From: Candidatus Protochlamydia naegleriophila
GTDB taxonomy: Bacteria > Chlamydiota > Chlamydiia > Chlamydiales > Parachlamydiaceae
Assembly (NCBI RefSeq): GCF_001499655.1
Contig: NZ_LN879502.1
Coordinates: 2,294,001-2,358,000, forward strand
Length of the DNA: 64,000 bases
Reading direction: 5' to 3'
Positions 46,299 through 54,204 of this stretch are shown piece after piece. Made by a program: the position numbers and the translations under genes. The notes under the pieces are model-generated. The model had not been told where the DNA came from. It did not search any database and saw nothing but the letters and a program-made list of their open reading frames with translations. The stretch's first letter is position 1. Each line of letters starts with the position of its first letter.

Positions 46299-47264
46299 AT
46301 GTCACAAGAGAGCCCATTTTTCGTTCTTGCCTATTACCATTTTACCGCAATTTCGGATCCACATCAAGAGGTCCTTGCTCACAAAAACTTTTTTAAGGAG
46401 CGCAATATCACTTCGCGCATCTATATCTCGGAACAGGGAATCAATGGACAAATGAGCGGCGCACGCGAAGATGCCGAAGCTTACATGAACTGGCTGCACG
46501 CTAACCCTCTCTTTGAAAACATGCCCTTTAAAATCCACCCTCACCACGAAAATGTTTTTCCTCGCCAAACAGTCAAATACCGCAAACAGCTTGTCGCCCT
46601 GGACGAAGAGGTGGACATGGATCTGATAGGTGAGCACGTATCGCCAGAGCGTTGGAAAGAATTGCTCGAAGATGAGCAAAAACCGCTGCTCTTGGATGTT
46701 CGCAATGAATATGAATGGAAAGTCGGCCGCTTCGAAGGAGCCGAATGCCCCCCTTGCGACACCTTCCGAGAATTCAAAGAATACGCCGAAAACTTAAAAG
46801 AGCAGGTTGATCCTCAAAAAACGCCAGTCATGATGTACTGCACGGGAGGAATCCGCTGCGAGCTTTACTCCTCTTTGCTAAAGAAAGAGGGATTTAAAGA
46901 CGTCTATCAACTCGATGGAGGTGTGATCAATTACGGACTCAAACAGGGAAGCGATCACTGGCTCGGGAAGCTCTTTGTCTTTGATGACCGGCTCACCGTT
47001 CCCATTAGCGACCAACCAACGCCAGTCATTGGCCAATGCCATCATTGCCAGACAGCCATCGAATCGTATTACAACTGCGCCAATATGGATTGCAATCACT
47101 TATACCTTTGCTGTCAAACTTGCTTGAAAGAATTTGCCGGTTGCTGCTGCACAGCTTGCCAAGAAGCTCCCCGCGTCCGTCCTTATCATCAGCAAGATAC
47201 ACACAAGCCTTTCCGCAAGTGGTACCACTATTTTAAAGATCAGCCGAAAGAATCTCATTCATAA
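46299..47264 (+). CDS. trhO: tRNA uridine(34) hydroxylase TrhO (YceA-type rhodanese)
   Basis: 321 residues from the ATG at 46299 (MSQESPFFVLAYYHF), preceded by AAAGAG; a first ATG at 46275 would add eight residues. An N-terminal ferredoxin-like domain (AHKNFFKERNITSRIYISEQGINGQ) is followed by a rhodanese domain with active-site loop MYCTGGIRCE (Cys181 by this numbering). A C-terminal Cys-rich part then has CHHCQ, NCANMDCNHLYLCCQTC and CCCTAC, probably a zinc site. TrhO makes 5-hydroxyuridine at tRNA position 34 with oxygen. The gene is divergent from trxA. Confidence 0.93.
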   Translation: MSQESPFFVLAYYHFTAISDPHQEVLAHKNFFKERNITSRIYISEQGINGQMSGAREDAEAYMNWLHANPLFENMPFKIHPHHENVFPRQTVKYRKQLVALDEEVDMDLIGEHVSPERWKELLEDEQKPLLLDVRNEYEWKVGRFEGAECPPCDTFREFKEYAENLKEQVDPQKTPVMMYCTGGIRCELYSSLLKKEGFKDVYQLDGGVINYGLKQGSDHWLGKLFVFDDRLTVPISDQPTPVIGQCHHCQTAIESYYNCANMDCNHLYLCCQTCLKEFAGCCCTACQEAPRVRPYHQQDTHKPFRKWYHYFKDQPKESHS

Positions 47265-47281
47265 GGGCTTATTCAAGCCGC

Positions 47282-48097
47282 TTATTCCATGGCTTGATTG
47301 CGATATTTAAGCAGTTCTAAAATCTTTTTCTGGGTCTCATCCAACACCACGGTGAGGCCCGGTTTGATTCCCCTCTCAGATAATTCAAATGCTTTCATCG
47401 TATTGCAGATGCGGCCATCTAGGCGGATGCCAAGCCCCTTGATGTTGACCATATTTCCCCAGTCCCCAAACATTTCGAGCGTCATTTCACAGGCAGTGAT
47501 CATAAATAAAACTCGTTTGCTCGGATGTTGATGAACGATTTCAAAGATTTTCCCGCCAATATAGTGAATGGTTGGAATGAACAAAGGAATAGTTTGTTTG
47601 GGCGTTGCCGCATGAACCGCTTTACCAATAAAACATTGCTGGCAAACCAGATTATCAGGATCGTGCATGCAGTCGGGAGTAAAGCGCCCCGATGGACACT
47701 CGAACGGCTTATGGCAATAAGAAAAACCTAGGACAAAGATGGCATCACGATCTTCTAATAAGGCTTGAAAATCGTCAACCGAATCGACCCCGTATAAGAA
47801 GAAATCGCCCTCTCTCTTATAAGGTTTTGTTTGCCAAGCCGACTTTAATAAAGCCCATCCATATTTCAGAGGATGCTTAAGAAATCCTTTGCGAATATCC
47901 CCCTCATGATCTTGTAGCATCATCCACTTGAGGCTTTTCCATTTAAGATTCTTGGCCGTTTCTTCCGTTATACCTGGCATGTCGGGCAAGACAGTTAAAC
48001 GCTTAAGCGGTTTTTTGGCGGCGGCTTCCTGAGCTTTGCGCTCCCATTCCTGTTCGGCCTCATCCCAATTACTTTGCCACATCTTTAATTTACTCAT
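47282..48097 (-). CDS. Conserved hypothetical protein with a Cys cluster
   Basis: 271 residues, not recognised. The N-terminal third is charged and helical (MWQSNWDEAEQEWERKAQEA). A central Cys cluster follows at about residues 128-160: YCHKPFECPSGRFTPDC, then LVCQQCFIGKAVH. The pattern C-x5-C-x8-C-x8-C-x2-C suggests an iron-sulfur or zinc site. The C-terminal half looks alpha/beta (IPLFIPTIHYIGGKIFEIV, then RVLFMITACEMTLEMFGDW). It resembles in outline the DUF116 type of Cys-containing proteins, but I cannot assign it. It is convergent with trhO, 17 bases away. Confidence 0.75.
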   Translation of the reverse strand: MSKLKMWQSNWDEAEQEWERKAQEAAAKKPLKRLTVLPDMPGITEETAKNLKWKSLKWMMLQDHEGDIRKGFLKHPLKYGWALLKSAWQTKPYKREGDFFLYGVDSVDDFQALLEDRDAIFVLGFSYCHKPFECPSGRFTPDCMHDPDNLVCQQCFIGKAVHAATPKQTIPLFIPTIHYIGGKIFEIVHQHPSKRVLFMITACEMTLEMFGDWGNMVNIKGLGIRLDGRICNTMKAFELSERGIKPGLTVVLDETQKKILELLKYRNQAME

Positions 48098-48319
48098 TAT
48101 TGCCGCCTATTTTACCTAGATCTTAAAAAGTGTTGCAATCATAGCTTTTCTTACTATTGGACTCTTGTTAAACTATGCTTCCCACTCGAGCTTGTGGATT
48201 CACTGTTTACTGACGCCTCAAACTAAAGCTTTGAAGCCATTTTGAAGTAAGCGATTCGTCATAAATCAGACAATTCCTTAAAGCTCAGGTTTCTATGTTA
48301 TCAGAAAAAGGCTTTATTC

Positions 48320-51091
48320 ATGAGCGAAATTGCTTATACGTTAGATCGGCAGGAAATAGATAAGACTGGCTATGTTGCCATTCGGCTGGCTGAATTGACT
48401 AAAGAGGGATTCACCCATCATTTAAACCACCCAATCCCTTCCGCGGCTCTTGCTAAATGGCGCGCCCTTGCATCGCAGGAAAAAGACAAACAAGCCTTGA
48501 GTCTGCTCATCAAAGAAGAGCTCGCTTATCAACAGAAATGGACCGGCCGCACCCCCCATGCCGAGAGCATGACCTCTTCCCTCTTTCATATTCCAGCAGC
48601 TCAATCCGTTCCCATTTTGAATGTTTTAGGAGCGACTCAAAAGCTTTACTTTAATGGGAAGCAGCTCGTTGTAGACTTCATTGGCCATGTCGACTTTTAC
48701 TACGAAATCACTCCGCTAGAGGCGCAACGAATAGAGATAAAAGGACGTTTAAAATGGCGCGATACCGATATCGAGCTTCAGGCTTGCGATTGCATTGGCC
48801 CCGGTAAACCCCAATGGTTCATACGGGGAATCTCTTTAAAAGGGATTTCCACTCCACTTAGCTGGAAAGAGCTTCAAAGAGCCTTTCAAACCAAGCCATG
48901 GATCTTAGAAGGCCCTCATAAAGCGGCCTTTCTAGAGGAGTTTGAGGAGGAGGATCCCGACTTTCCAGGGCTTGTCATCAAAGAGAGTTCTAGTTCGGCC
49001 CAAGATCTCTATCAGCAGACGGCACCCCATCCACTTCTCATCTTGAAGGATCGCTTAGGGGCCTTTGCGGATTTGTGGATGGAGTACGGAGAAGGCTTGC
49101 GGGTCGCTTTACACGATCCCCGCCCCATCCTTCAGGAAACTAAAGGAAGTTTTCGGCTTAAGAGGCAGTCGAATGCCGAGCAAGGCTTTGAAAAAGATTT
49201 GCTTGAGACCGATTTTATAAAAAAAGCAGTCTCTACGTCCCACTATTACTGCCCGATCGACAAGGTAGCCAAAAGCCTGACTTTCTTGCTCGAAATCGGC
49301 TGGTCGATTCAGGATTGGCAAGGGAATCGCGTAGTCAAGCAAGATGCTCTGAACTTAGAGTTAGAAGACAATGCCCAGTCATTTAAGGTCAAGGGACGGG
49401 TACGCTATGAAATGCACGAAGCCGATGTAGGCGCCGTTTTGGGGGCCTTTAATCGACGCGAGCGCTTCATTCAATTAAATCCAGGCACAGTCGGATTATT
49501 GCCCGAATTAACTGCACAGCATCCTTTACGCGAACTTGCAGAAGAAGGCGAAATTGTTGGACAAGAGGTGCGCGTCAAAAAAAGCCACTTTGGAGCCCTC
49601 TCCTCCTTATTCGAACAGGCGCAGCTTCCCTCATCGCTTACAGCCTTTAAAGAAAAGTGGGAAAGCTTTTCTGGCATCCAATCGGTTCAACCAAGCCCAT
49701 TCTTTTCAGGAACTCTTCGCCCTTACCAGCAGGAGGGTTTAAATTGGCTTGCTTTCTTGTCCGATTTTGGCTTCCATGGCATTTTGGCAGATGAAATGGG
49801 ACTTGGAAAAACAGTCCAAGTACTCGCCTTTTTATCCCGTTTACCTTCGGATGTCAAACATCTCATTGTCGTTCCTACCTCTTTGCTGTTTAACTGGAAA
49901 AATGAAATCCACCGGTTTTTACCCCATTTATCTTGCTATGTCCACCAAGGGCCTACGAGAGCCAAGACAATCGAAGAGCTAAAACCCCATTCGATCATTC
50001 TCACTTCTTACACGACCCTAAGACTCGACCTGCCTCTTCTACAAAAAGAAAACTTCCATAGTATGATTTTGGATGAAGCCCAAGTCATCAAAAATGCGCG
50101 CACCCAAACGTCGCAGGCCGTCTGTTCTCTTCAATCGCACTTTCGCCTTTGCTTGACAGGAACGCCTATTGAAAATCACATGGGCGAGCTATGGTCCCAT
50201 TTTCACTTTCTCATCCCCGATCTTTTTGGATCGGAAGAAAGTTTCATGGCCGACATTCAAGCCGCAAGCTCCGATCGGCGCTATTTGGATCGCATTAAGA
50301 AAAAAATCGCCCCTTTTGTCATGCGAAGACGGAAGCAAGAGGTTGCCAAAGATTTACCGCCCAGAATCGATCAAACCGTATGGGTGGAAATGAGCGATGA
50401 GCAAAGAGCTCTTTACGATCGGCTGTTAGCCGGATTTAAAGGCAATCTACTTAAAAAAGTGGAAGTAGAAGGCATGGGAAAACATCGCTTAGAAGTCTTA
50501 GAAGCCATCTTGCGACTACGCCAGATCTGCTGCCATCCCCTACTCATTTCTTCCTTATCAGAAGAGCTAGAAGAGAATGCCCAAACGAGTGCTAAATTCG
50601 AAGCCTTAACTCAAGATCTGCAAACCATTGTCGACGAAGGGAGTAAAGTCTTGGTTTATAGCCAATTTACCTCGATGTTGCAGCTCATGACCCGCTTTGC
50701 CAAGCAGCAAGGATGGTCATATGCCTACTTGGATGGGAGCACCCTCAACCGTGAAAAAGTTGTGACAGAATTTCAAAAGGATGCGGCTCAATCCATCTTT
50801 TTCATCAGCCTTAAAGCAGGCGGAGTTGGATTGAATTTAACCGCTGCCGACTATGTGCTATTGTACGATCCTTGGTGGAACGAAGCGGTTGAAGAGCAGG
50901 CCATCAACCGTGCCCACCGCATCGGCCGGCAAGATCAGGTGATAGCCAAGCGCTTCGTCGTTGCCGAAAGCATAGAAGAAAAGATGATGAAGCTGAAAGC
51001 CGCGAAACGCTCCTTAGTGGAAGATGTCTTCGATTTAGACACGAATCCAGCCCAGCTAACCATCGATGATTTACGTTTCTTGTTGGATTAA
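48320..51091 (+). CDS. SNF2-family DNA helicase/ATPase
   Basis: 923-residue Swi2/Snf2-type ATPase. The N-terminal part (about 1-460) is less conserved, with a SWIM-less bacterial SNF2 accessory region. The ATPase core follows: FLSDFGFHGILADEMGLGKT (Walker A, motif I), LIVVPTSLLFNW (Ia), MILDEAQVIKNA (DEAQ, motif II), LCLTGTPIENHMGELW (III), VLVYSQFTSM and AYLDGST (IV), ISLKAGGVGLNLTAADYV (V) and INRAHRIGRQDQV (VI). Bacterial members remodel protein-DNA or RNA polymerase complexes; two SNF2 genes occur in Chlamydia (CT555 and CT708 from memory). Shine-Dalgarno AAAAAGG lies upstream. Its TAA overlaps the stop of the convergent small gene at 51088. Confidence 0.93.
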   Translation: MSEIAYTLDRQEIDKTGYVAIRLAELTKEGFTHHLNHPIPSAALAKWRALASQEKDKQALSLLIKEELAYQQKWTGRTPHAESMTSSLFHIPAAQSVPILNVLGATQKLYFNGKQLVVDFIGHVDFYYEITPLEAQRIEIKGRLKWRDTDIELQACDCIGPGKPQWFIRGISLKGISTPLSWKELQRAFQTKPWILEGPHKAAFLEEFEEEDPDFPGLVIKESSSSAQDLYQQTAPHPLLILKDRLGAFADLWMEYGEGLRVALHDPRPILQETKGSFRLKRQSNAEQGFEKDLLETDFIKKAVSTSHYYCPIDKVAKSLTFLLEIGWSIQDWQGNRVVKQDALNLELEDNAQSFKVKGRVRYEMHEADVGAVLGAFNRRERFIQLNPGTVGLLPELTAQHPLRELAEEGEIVGQEVRVKKSHFGALSSLFEQAQLPSSLTAFKEKWESFSGIQSVQPSPFFSGTLRPYQQEGLNWLAFLSDFGFHGILADEMGLGKTVQVLAFLSRLPSDVKHLIVVPTSLLFNWKNEIHRFLPHLSCYVHQGPTRAKTIEELKPHSIILTSYTTLRLDLPLLQKENFHSMILDEAQVIKNARTQTSQAVCSLQSHFRLCLTGTPIENHMGELWSHFHFLIPDLFGSEESFMADIQAASSDRRYLDRIKKKIAPFVMRRRKQEVAKDLPPRIDQTVWVEMSDEQRALYDRLLAGFKGNLLKKVEVEGMGKHRLEVLEAILRLRQICCHPLLISSLSEELEENAQTSAKFEALTQDLQTIVDEGSKVLVYSQFTSMLQLMTRFAKQQGWSYAYLDGSTLNREKVVTEFQKDAAQSIFFISLKAGGVGLNLTAADYVLLYDPWWNEAVEEQAINRAHRIGRQDQVIAKRFVVAESIEEKMMKLKAAKRSLVEDVFDLDTNPAQLTIDDLRFLLD

Positions 51092-51279
51092 CTATTTGAA
51101 TCAACGTTGTTCTCATGTTCAGTCTCGTAAAGCTCGCGAGCGGTTAATTTAACCGTCTCTAGGCCGCCTGCGAATCCAACAAGTCTCATTAAATGATCGA
51201 CATATCCAAGCTCTGTCAATAAGTGGTCATTTACAGACTCTAACTGAGCAACTTTTTTGAGTAGTTCTGCCTTTTTCAT
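51088..51279 (-). CDS. Small coiled-coil protein, array copy A1
   Basis: 63 residues, MKKAELLKKVAQLES onward. The start at 51279 is fixed by GGAGGTGAAT directly before the ATG; the open frame extends upstream but only through promoter sequence. Hydrophobic residues follow a heptad pattern (coiled coil, about 6-34), then VGFAGGLETVKLTARELYE forms a second helix after a Gly turn, and the end is acidic. Paralogue of six other genes at 51688-54185. A GG-N10-GC (sigma-54-like) element lies at 51315-51329. Stop codon overlaps that of the SNF2 gene on the other strand. Function unknown. Confidence 0.85.
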   Translation of the reverse strand: MKKAELLKKVAQLESVNDHLLTELGYVDHLMRLVGFAGGLETVKLTARELYETEHENNVDSNS

Positions 51280-51314
51280 ATTCACCTCCATGCGGTGTAA
51301 GATATGAGTATTAT

Positions 51315-51329
51315 GCATTTTCCATGCCA
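51315..51329 (-). promoter_or_regulatory. Sigma-54-like promoter of copy A1
   Basis: Coding-strand sequence TGGCATGGAAAATGC: GG and GC are separated by ten bases, as in RpoN -24/-12 promoters (consensus TGGCACG-N4-TTGC). The first T is exactly 50 bases upstream of the ATG. Confidence 0.65.
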
Positions 51330-51618
51330 TCTACGACCCGAGTCCTGCAATCTTGGACCGCCTGCACGCGGAGGTTAATACAGAAACGGAGAGACGCAGA
51401 GGGAATGATAAGCCATTGACTACTCTGCTCCAACAATCTATGAGACACTTATCCAAGTTAATGGTGTTAGATTATTTACAATCTATAAGCATTAAGACGC
51501 ATAGGATCACGCAGTTTACAATTTTTTGATTGCAAAGAAAAAGACAGCAAGAAGCAGCGTAGACTTGTCCACCACGAAATTCTGTAGAGGCTAAGCTAGC
51601 TTTAAGCTTGCAAAGAAT
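51330..51618. other. Spacer in the small-gene array
   Basis: About 290 bases between copy A1 and the terminator of copy A2. No gene is seen. A stretch CTTGGACCGCCTGCACGCGG near 51350 recalls TGGACCGCCT in the repeat-rich interval near 19180, so this may be more debris of dispersed repeats. An activator site for A1 could lie here, but none is recognised. Confidence 0.35.
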
Positions 51619-51643
51619 AAGCCCAGGCGTTTGGCCTGGGCTT
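51609..51643 (-). terminator. Terminator of array copy A2
   Basis: Perfect ten-base stem AAGCCCAGGC/GCCTGGGCTT (51619-51628 and 51634-51643), loop five bases. On the minus strand it is followed by ATTCTTTG. It lies 45 bases after the stop of the 51688 gene. Confidence 0.8.
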
Positions 51644-51687
51644 AAAATCTATTCAACGACTATGGCTTAATAGCGTAGTATGATTGA

Positions 51688-51879
51688 TTAGCTGCTCAAG
51701 TCAGCATTGTTCTCATGTTCAGCTTCATAGAGTTCGCGAGCGGTTAACTTGACAGTCTCTAAGCCGTTTGTAAATCCAACGAGCTTCATGAGGTGATCGA
51801 CATATCCAAGCTCTGTCAATAAGTGGTCATTTACAGACTCTAACTGAGCAACTTTTTTGAGTAGTTCTGCCTTTTTCAT
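51688..51879 (-). CDS. Small coiled-coil protein, array copy A2
   Basis: 63 residues, differing from A1 at about seven positions: K for R in HLMKLVGF, TN for AG in VGFTNGLE, A for T in LYEAEHE, and the last residues NADLSS. The start at 51879 has the same GGAGGTGAAT ribosome-binding site; reading from an upstream ATG at 51999 would run through the promoter. The gene is monocistronic: it has its own sigma-54-like element (51915-51929) and its own terminator (51619-51643). Heptad coiled coil plus second helix as in the other copies. Unknown function. Confidence 0.85.
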   Translation of the reverse strand: MKKAELLKKVAQLESVNDHLLTELGYVDHLMKLVGFTNGLETVKLTARELYEAEHENNADLSS

Positions 51880-51914
51880 ATTCACCTCCATTCGGTGTAA
51901 GATATGAGTATTAT

Positions 51915-51929
51915 GCATATTCCATGCCA
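51915..51929 (-). promoter_or_regulatory. Sigma-54-like promoter of copy A2
   Basis: Coding-strand TGGCATGGAATATGC, GG-N10-GC, first T 50 bases before the ATG at 51879, as in all other copies. Confidence 0.65.
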
Positions 51930-52293
51930 GCTTATGATCTGCACGCATTAAATTTTGCTTTCGCCTAAGAGGTAAGACTGACTGAGTTTTATAGCCCATA
52001 GTGAGCTTGGCGAGGAACTATAGTAACGGGATAAAAAATAATGTGAGCTCGGAGAGAATAAGGGTAAACCTGTATTACATAAGCAGCTGAAAATTAAATA
52101 CTTGCAGAGAGAAAAAGTTAACGCAAAGACGAAGGAAGCGGAGCGATGCAAAGAGATACGGAATTCAATAGCAGTAATATGCGTCTTAAGATATTTGTGG
52201 ATCGTAATAATCATCTAAAAGCAACAAAAAAGGCACATGCCTGCCATCAAGAAAATCTGCAGGCAATCTAACTTTAAGACTAGAAAAGAATAC
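51930..52293. other. Spacer in the small-gene array with a dispersed repeat
   Basis: No gene. Contains a 28-base element (52023-52050, GTAACGGGATAAAAAATAAT and on) that matches 19202-19229 at 24 positions, evidence for small dispersed repeats. An 88-codon minus-strand frame overlapping it is not convincing. Possible upstream activator site for the A2 promoter, not recognised. Confidence 0.4.
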
Positions 52294-52316
52294 GCCCAGG
52301 CATTTTGATCCTGGGC
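52284..52316 (-). terminator. Terminator of array copy A3
   Basis: Stem GCCCAGG/CCTGGGC (52294-52300 and 52310-52316) with a nine-base loop, followed on the minus strand by GTATTCTTTTC. Same core sequence as the terminator of A2, so the terminators were duplicated with the genes. Confidence 0.7.
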
Positions 52317-52372
52317 ATAGGTAATTAGGCGAAAAACATCCTTTGAAACTATAAGAAATAACCGAGCACTAC

Positions 52373-52564
52373 TTAGCTGCTCAAGTCGGCATTGTTCTCA
52401 TGTTCAGTTTCATAAAGTTCGCGAGCGGTTAACTTAACTGTCTCAAGGCCGCCTGCGAATCCTACCAATCGCATTAAATGATCCACATAACCAAGCTCAG
52501 TCAATAAGTGATCATTTAAAGACTCTAAATAAGCGACTTTTTTGAGTAGATCTGCCTTTTTCAT
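52373..52564 (-). CDS. Small coiled-coil protein, array copy A3
   Basis: 63 residues (MKKADLLKKVAYLESLNDHL), close to A1 and A2 with D5, Y12 and L16 as differences. The start at 52564 is set by GGAGGTGAGT before the ATG. Own sigma-54-like element (52600-52614) and own terminator (52294-52316). Regular heptads in residues 6-34, then Gly turn (VGFAGGLE) and amphipathic helix, acidic tail. Small size, high copy number and strong translation signals suggest an abundant structural or regulatory protein rather than an enzyme. Confidence 0.85.
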   Translation of the reverse strand: MKKADLLKKVAYLESLNDHLLTELGYVDHLMRLVGFAGGLETVKLTARELYETEHENNADLSS

Positions 52565-52599
52565 ACTCACCTCCACGGTGTAACAGATACGAGTATTAT

Positions 52600-52614
52600 G
52601 CATTTTCCATACCA
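52600..52614 (-). promoter_or_regulatory. Sigma-54-like promoter of copy A3
   Basis: Coding-strand TGGTATGGAAAATGC, GG-N10-GC, first T again 50 bases before the ATG. The C-to-T change at the fourth base is the only departure in the -24 block among the seven copies. Confidence 0.6.
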
Positions 52615-52749
52615 TCTAAAAAAACAGCATGATTCGTATATTAAGTAACAGGTGGGTAACAAGAATGGAAGACACTAGAATCGGTTATGTGGAAGCGGCA
52701 AAGATGTCGCTATTACCTATGTTACTTAAGTTTGCATCAAGCCAAAAGA

Positions 52750-53110
52750 ACCAAACCCCGGGCTTATTGTTATTATGTATTACTAAGCCCAGGGCTCTTA
52801 TTAGCTATTATGGACTTATTATGACTATAATGGCATTGATGAAACTCTATTACACATTGCGTGTATTAACACTTGATAAAGAGAGGGTCAAAATTCAATA
52901 AATCGACCCCACAATCTGTAGAAAATTAAAGACTCAAAAAAACCCTGGCTTCAGTTTATTAGACTTATACGTGTCTGTCGAAGGCTGATACCCAGGGCGA
53001 TTATTAGTTATTAAAACTTATTAACACTTTATGGCATTGATGAAAGTCTTATCAAATCGAAGCTGTGTTAATCCTTGATTAAGATCTAATCAAATTTAGA
53101 TAAACTTGAT
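52750..53110. repeat. Two degenerate direct repeats of about 185 bp
   Basis: The stretch 52754-52876 (AAACCCCGGGCTTATTGTTATT, then CCCAGGGCTCTTATTAGCTATTA, TGGCATTGATGAAA, GTGTATTAACACTTGAT) recurs at about 52943-53090 in the same order with changes. Each unit holds a CCCNGG...CCCAGGG hairpin like the terminators of the small genes. No gene is called in 52615-53246; a 90-codon plus-strand frame here lies across the repeats and looks spurious. Probably remnants of further array units whose coding part was lost. Confidence 0.5.
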
Positions 53111-53246
53111 GAAGATCGCTTTTCAGTTGAATCTCGGCTTTTAACCGGATAACACATCGTTTTGAAAGACATCATCTAATCGCTCTTTTATAAATGGATG
53201 ATTAAGATTCCATCAAAATTTGGTAAAATCAAACTTTGAATTGATA

Positions 53247-53441
53247 CTACTCCTCGCTATCGTTGTGAGCTTCCATTCCACCATTCTGCAATAGCTCTAA
53301 AGCCACCTCTTTGGCAGATGCCAATCCTTGCGGGAATCCAACCGATTTCAATAGATCATCGACATAGATGAGTTCCATTTCCAACTGGTCGTGGACAAAC
53401 TCTAAATAGGCTATCTTCTTTTCTAGTTGTGCTTTGTTCAT
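53247..53441 (-). CDS. Small coiled-coil protein, array copy B1
   Basis: 64 residues. The first 51 are identical to copies B2-B4 (MNKAQLEKKIAYLEFVHDQL to ALELL), but the tail differs (QNGGMEAHNDSEE instead of ENAEADSGKEQE). It is the last unit of the tandem array, where the repeat ends and unique sequence begins. Strong Shine-Dalgarno AAGGAGGGAGCC precedes the ATG. Hydrophobic residues at 6, 10, 13, 20, 24, 27, 31 and 34 give perfect heptads, followed by VGFPQGLASAKEVALELL, a second helix. Own GG-N10-GC element at 53477-53491. Confidence 0.88.
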   Translation of the reverse strand: MNKAQLEKKIAYLEFVHDQLEMELIYVDDLLKSVGFPQGLASAKEVALELLQNGGMEAHNDSEE

Positions 53442-53476
53442 GGCTCCCTCCTTGAAATGGAAACACCTTATCTATT

Positions 53477-53491
53477 GCAAATGACATGCCA
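53477..53491 (-). promoter_or_regulatory. Sigma-54-like promoter of copy B1
   Basis: Coding-strand TGGCATGTCATTTGC: a near-perfect RpoN site (TGGCAYG-N4-TTGC), 50 bases before the ATG at 53441. Confidence 0.75.
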
Positions 53492-53497
53492 AAAGGC

Positions 53498-53689
53498 TTA
53501 TTCCTGCTCTTTACCGCTATCGGCTTCAGCATTCTCTAGTAACTCTAAAGCCACCTCTTTGGCAGATGCCAATCCTTGTGGAAATCCAACCGATTTCAAC
53601 AGATCATCGACATAGATGAGTTCCATTTCCAACTGGTCGTGGACAAACTCTAAATAGGCTATCTTCTTTTCTAGTTGTGCTTTGTTCAT
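53498..53689 (-). CDS. Small coiled-coil protein, array copy B2
   Basis: 63 residues, amino-acid identical to B3 and B4. Same start signal AAGGAGGGAGCC-ATG. The coding sequence differs from B3 only at silent positions. No terminator is seen between B2 and B1, so transcripts from upstream units may read through, giving a polycistronic message in addition to unit-specific ones. Relationship to the A subfamily is clear by alignment: (K/N)KA(E/Q)L-x-KK(V/I)A-x-LE at the start, then YVD(H/D)L-x-(R/K)-x-VGF-x2-GL in the middle. Confidence 0.88.
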   Translation of the reverse strand: MNKAQLEKKIAYLEFVHDQLEMELIYVDDLLKSVGFPQGLASAKEVALELLENAEADSGKEQE

Positions 53690-53724
53690 GGCTCCCTCCT
53701 TGAAATGGAAACACCTTATCTATT

Positions 53725-53739
53725 GCAAGTGACATGCCA
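53725..53739 (-). promoter_or_regulatory. Sigma-54-like promoter of copy B2
   Basis: Coding-strand TGGCATGTCACTTGC; TTGC is the consensus -12 box, GG-N10-GC spacing kept, 50 bases before the ATG at 53689. Confidence 0.75.
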
Positions 53740-53745
53740 AAAGGC

Positions 53746-53937
53746 TTATTCCTGCTCTTTACCGCTATCGGCTTCGGCATTCTCTAGTAACTCTAAAGCC
53801 ACCTCTTTGGCAGATGCCAATCCTTGCGGAAATCCAACCGATTTCAACAGATCATCGACATAGATGAGTTCCATTTCCAACTGGTCGTGGACAAACTCTA
53901 AATAGGCTATCTTCTTTTCTAGTTGTGCTTTGTTCAT
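53746..53937 (-). CDS. Small coiled-coil protein, array copy B3
   Basis: 63 residues, identical in sequence to the B2 and B4 products. Start signal and promoter element repeat exactly. Charged tail (ENAEADSGKEQE). No cysteine, no signal peptide, no membrane segment: a soluble cytoplasmic or secreted helical protein. The helix-turn-helix length (about 30 plus 18 residues) is in the range of small secretion-system subunits or chaperone-like adaptors, but no family is recognised. Confidence 0.88.
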   Translation of the reverse strand: MNKAQLEKKIAYLEFVHDQLEMELIYVDDLLKSVGFPQGLASAKEVALELLENAEADSGKEQE

Positions 53938-53972
53938 GGCTCCCTCCTTGAAATGGAAACACCTTATCTATT

Positions 53973-53987
53973 GCAAATGACATGCCA
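53973..53987 (-). promoter_or_regulatory. Sigma-54-like promoter of copy B3
   Basis: Coding-strand TGGCATGTCATTTGC, identical to that of B1, 50 bases before the ATG at 53937. Confidence 0.75.
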
Positions 53988-53993
53988 AAAGGC

Positions 53994-54185
53994 TTATTCC
54001 TGCTCTTTACCGCTATCGGCTTCGGCATTCTCTAATAACTCTAAAGCCACCTCTTTGGCAGATGCCAATCCTTGCGGAAATCCAACCGATTTCAACAGAT
54101 CATCGACATAGATGAGTTCCATTTCCAACTGATCGTGGACAAACTCTAAATAGGCTATCTTCTTTTCTAGTTGTGCTTTGTTCAT
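53994..54185 (-). CDS. Small coiled-coil protein, array copy B4 (first unit)
   Basis: 63 residues, identical to B2 and B3. It is the promoter-proximal unit of the tandem array. The ribosome-binding site is AAGGAGGGGAGCC. Its upstream region differs from the internal spacers: a palindrome TGGCATGCCA (54226-54235) sits at the -24 block, and an imperfect inverted repeat (GGGATACC at 54205-54212 with GGCATCCC at 54241-54248) surrounds the whole promoter. The gene is divergent from the caspase-like gene at 54371, with 185 bases between the starts. Confidence 0.88.
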   Translation of the reverse strand: MNKAQLEKKIAYLEFVHDQLEMELIYVDDLLKSVGFPQGLASAKEVALELLENAEADSGKEQE

Positions 54186-54204
54186 GGCTCCCCTCCTTCA
54201 AAAT

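Noticed and set aside
52629-52901. Plus-strand 90-codon frame in the array spacer
   Set aside because: Crosses the degenerate hairpin repeats and has no similarity to the array proteins or a convincing start.
53427-54111. Plus-strand 62-codon frames repeated in the array
   Set aside because: They start MCFVHGSLLEMETPYLL in each unit only because the unit is repeated; they are antisense to the coiled-coil genes and lack Shine-Dalgarno sequences.
51088-54185. CRISPR array
   Set aside because: The regular 248-bp repeats contain full coding frames with ribosome-binding sites; there are no short repeats with unique spacers and no cas genes.
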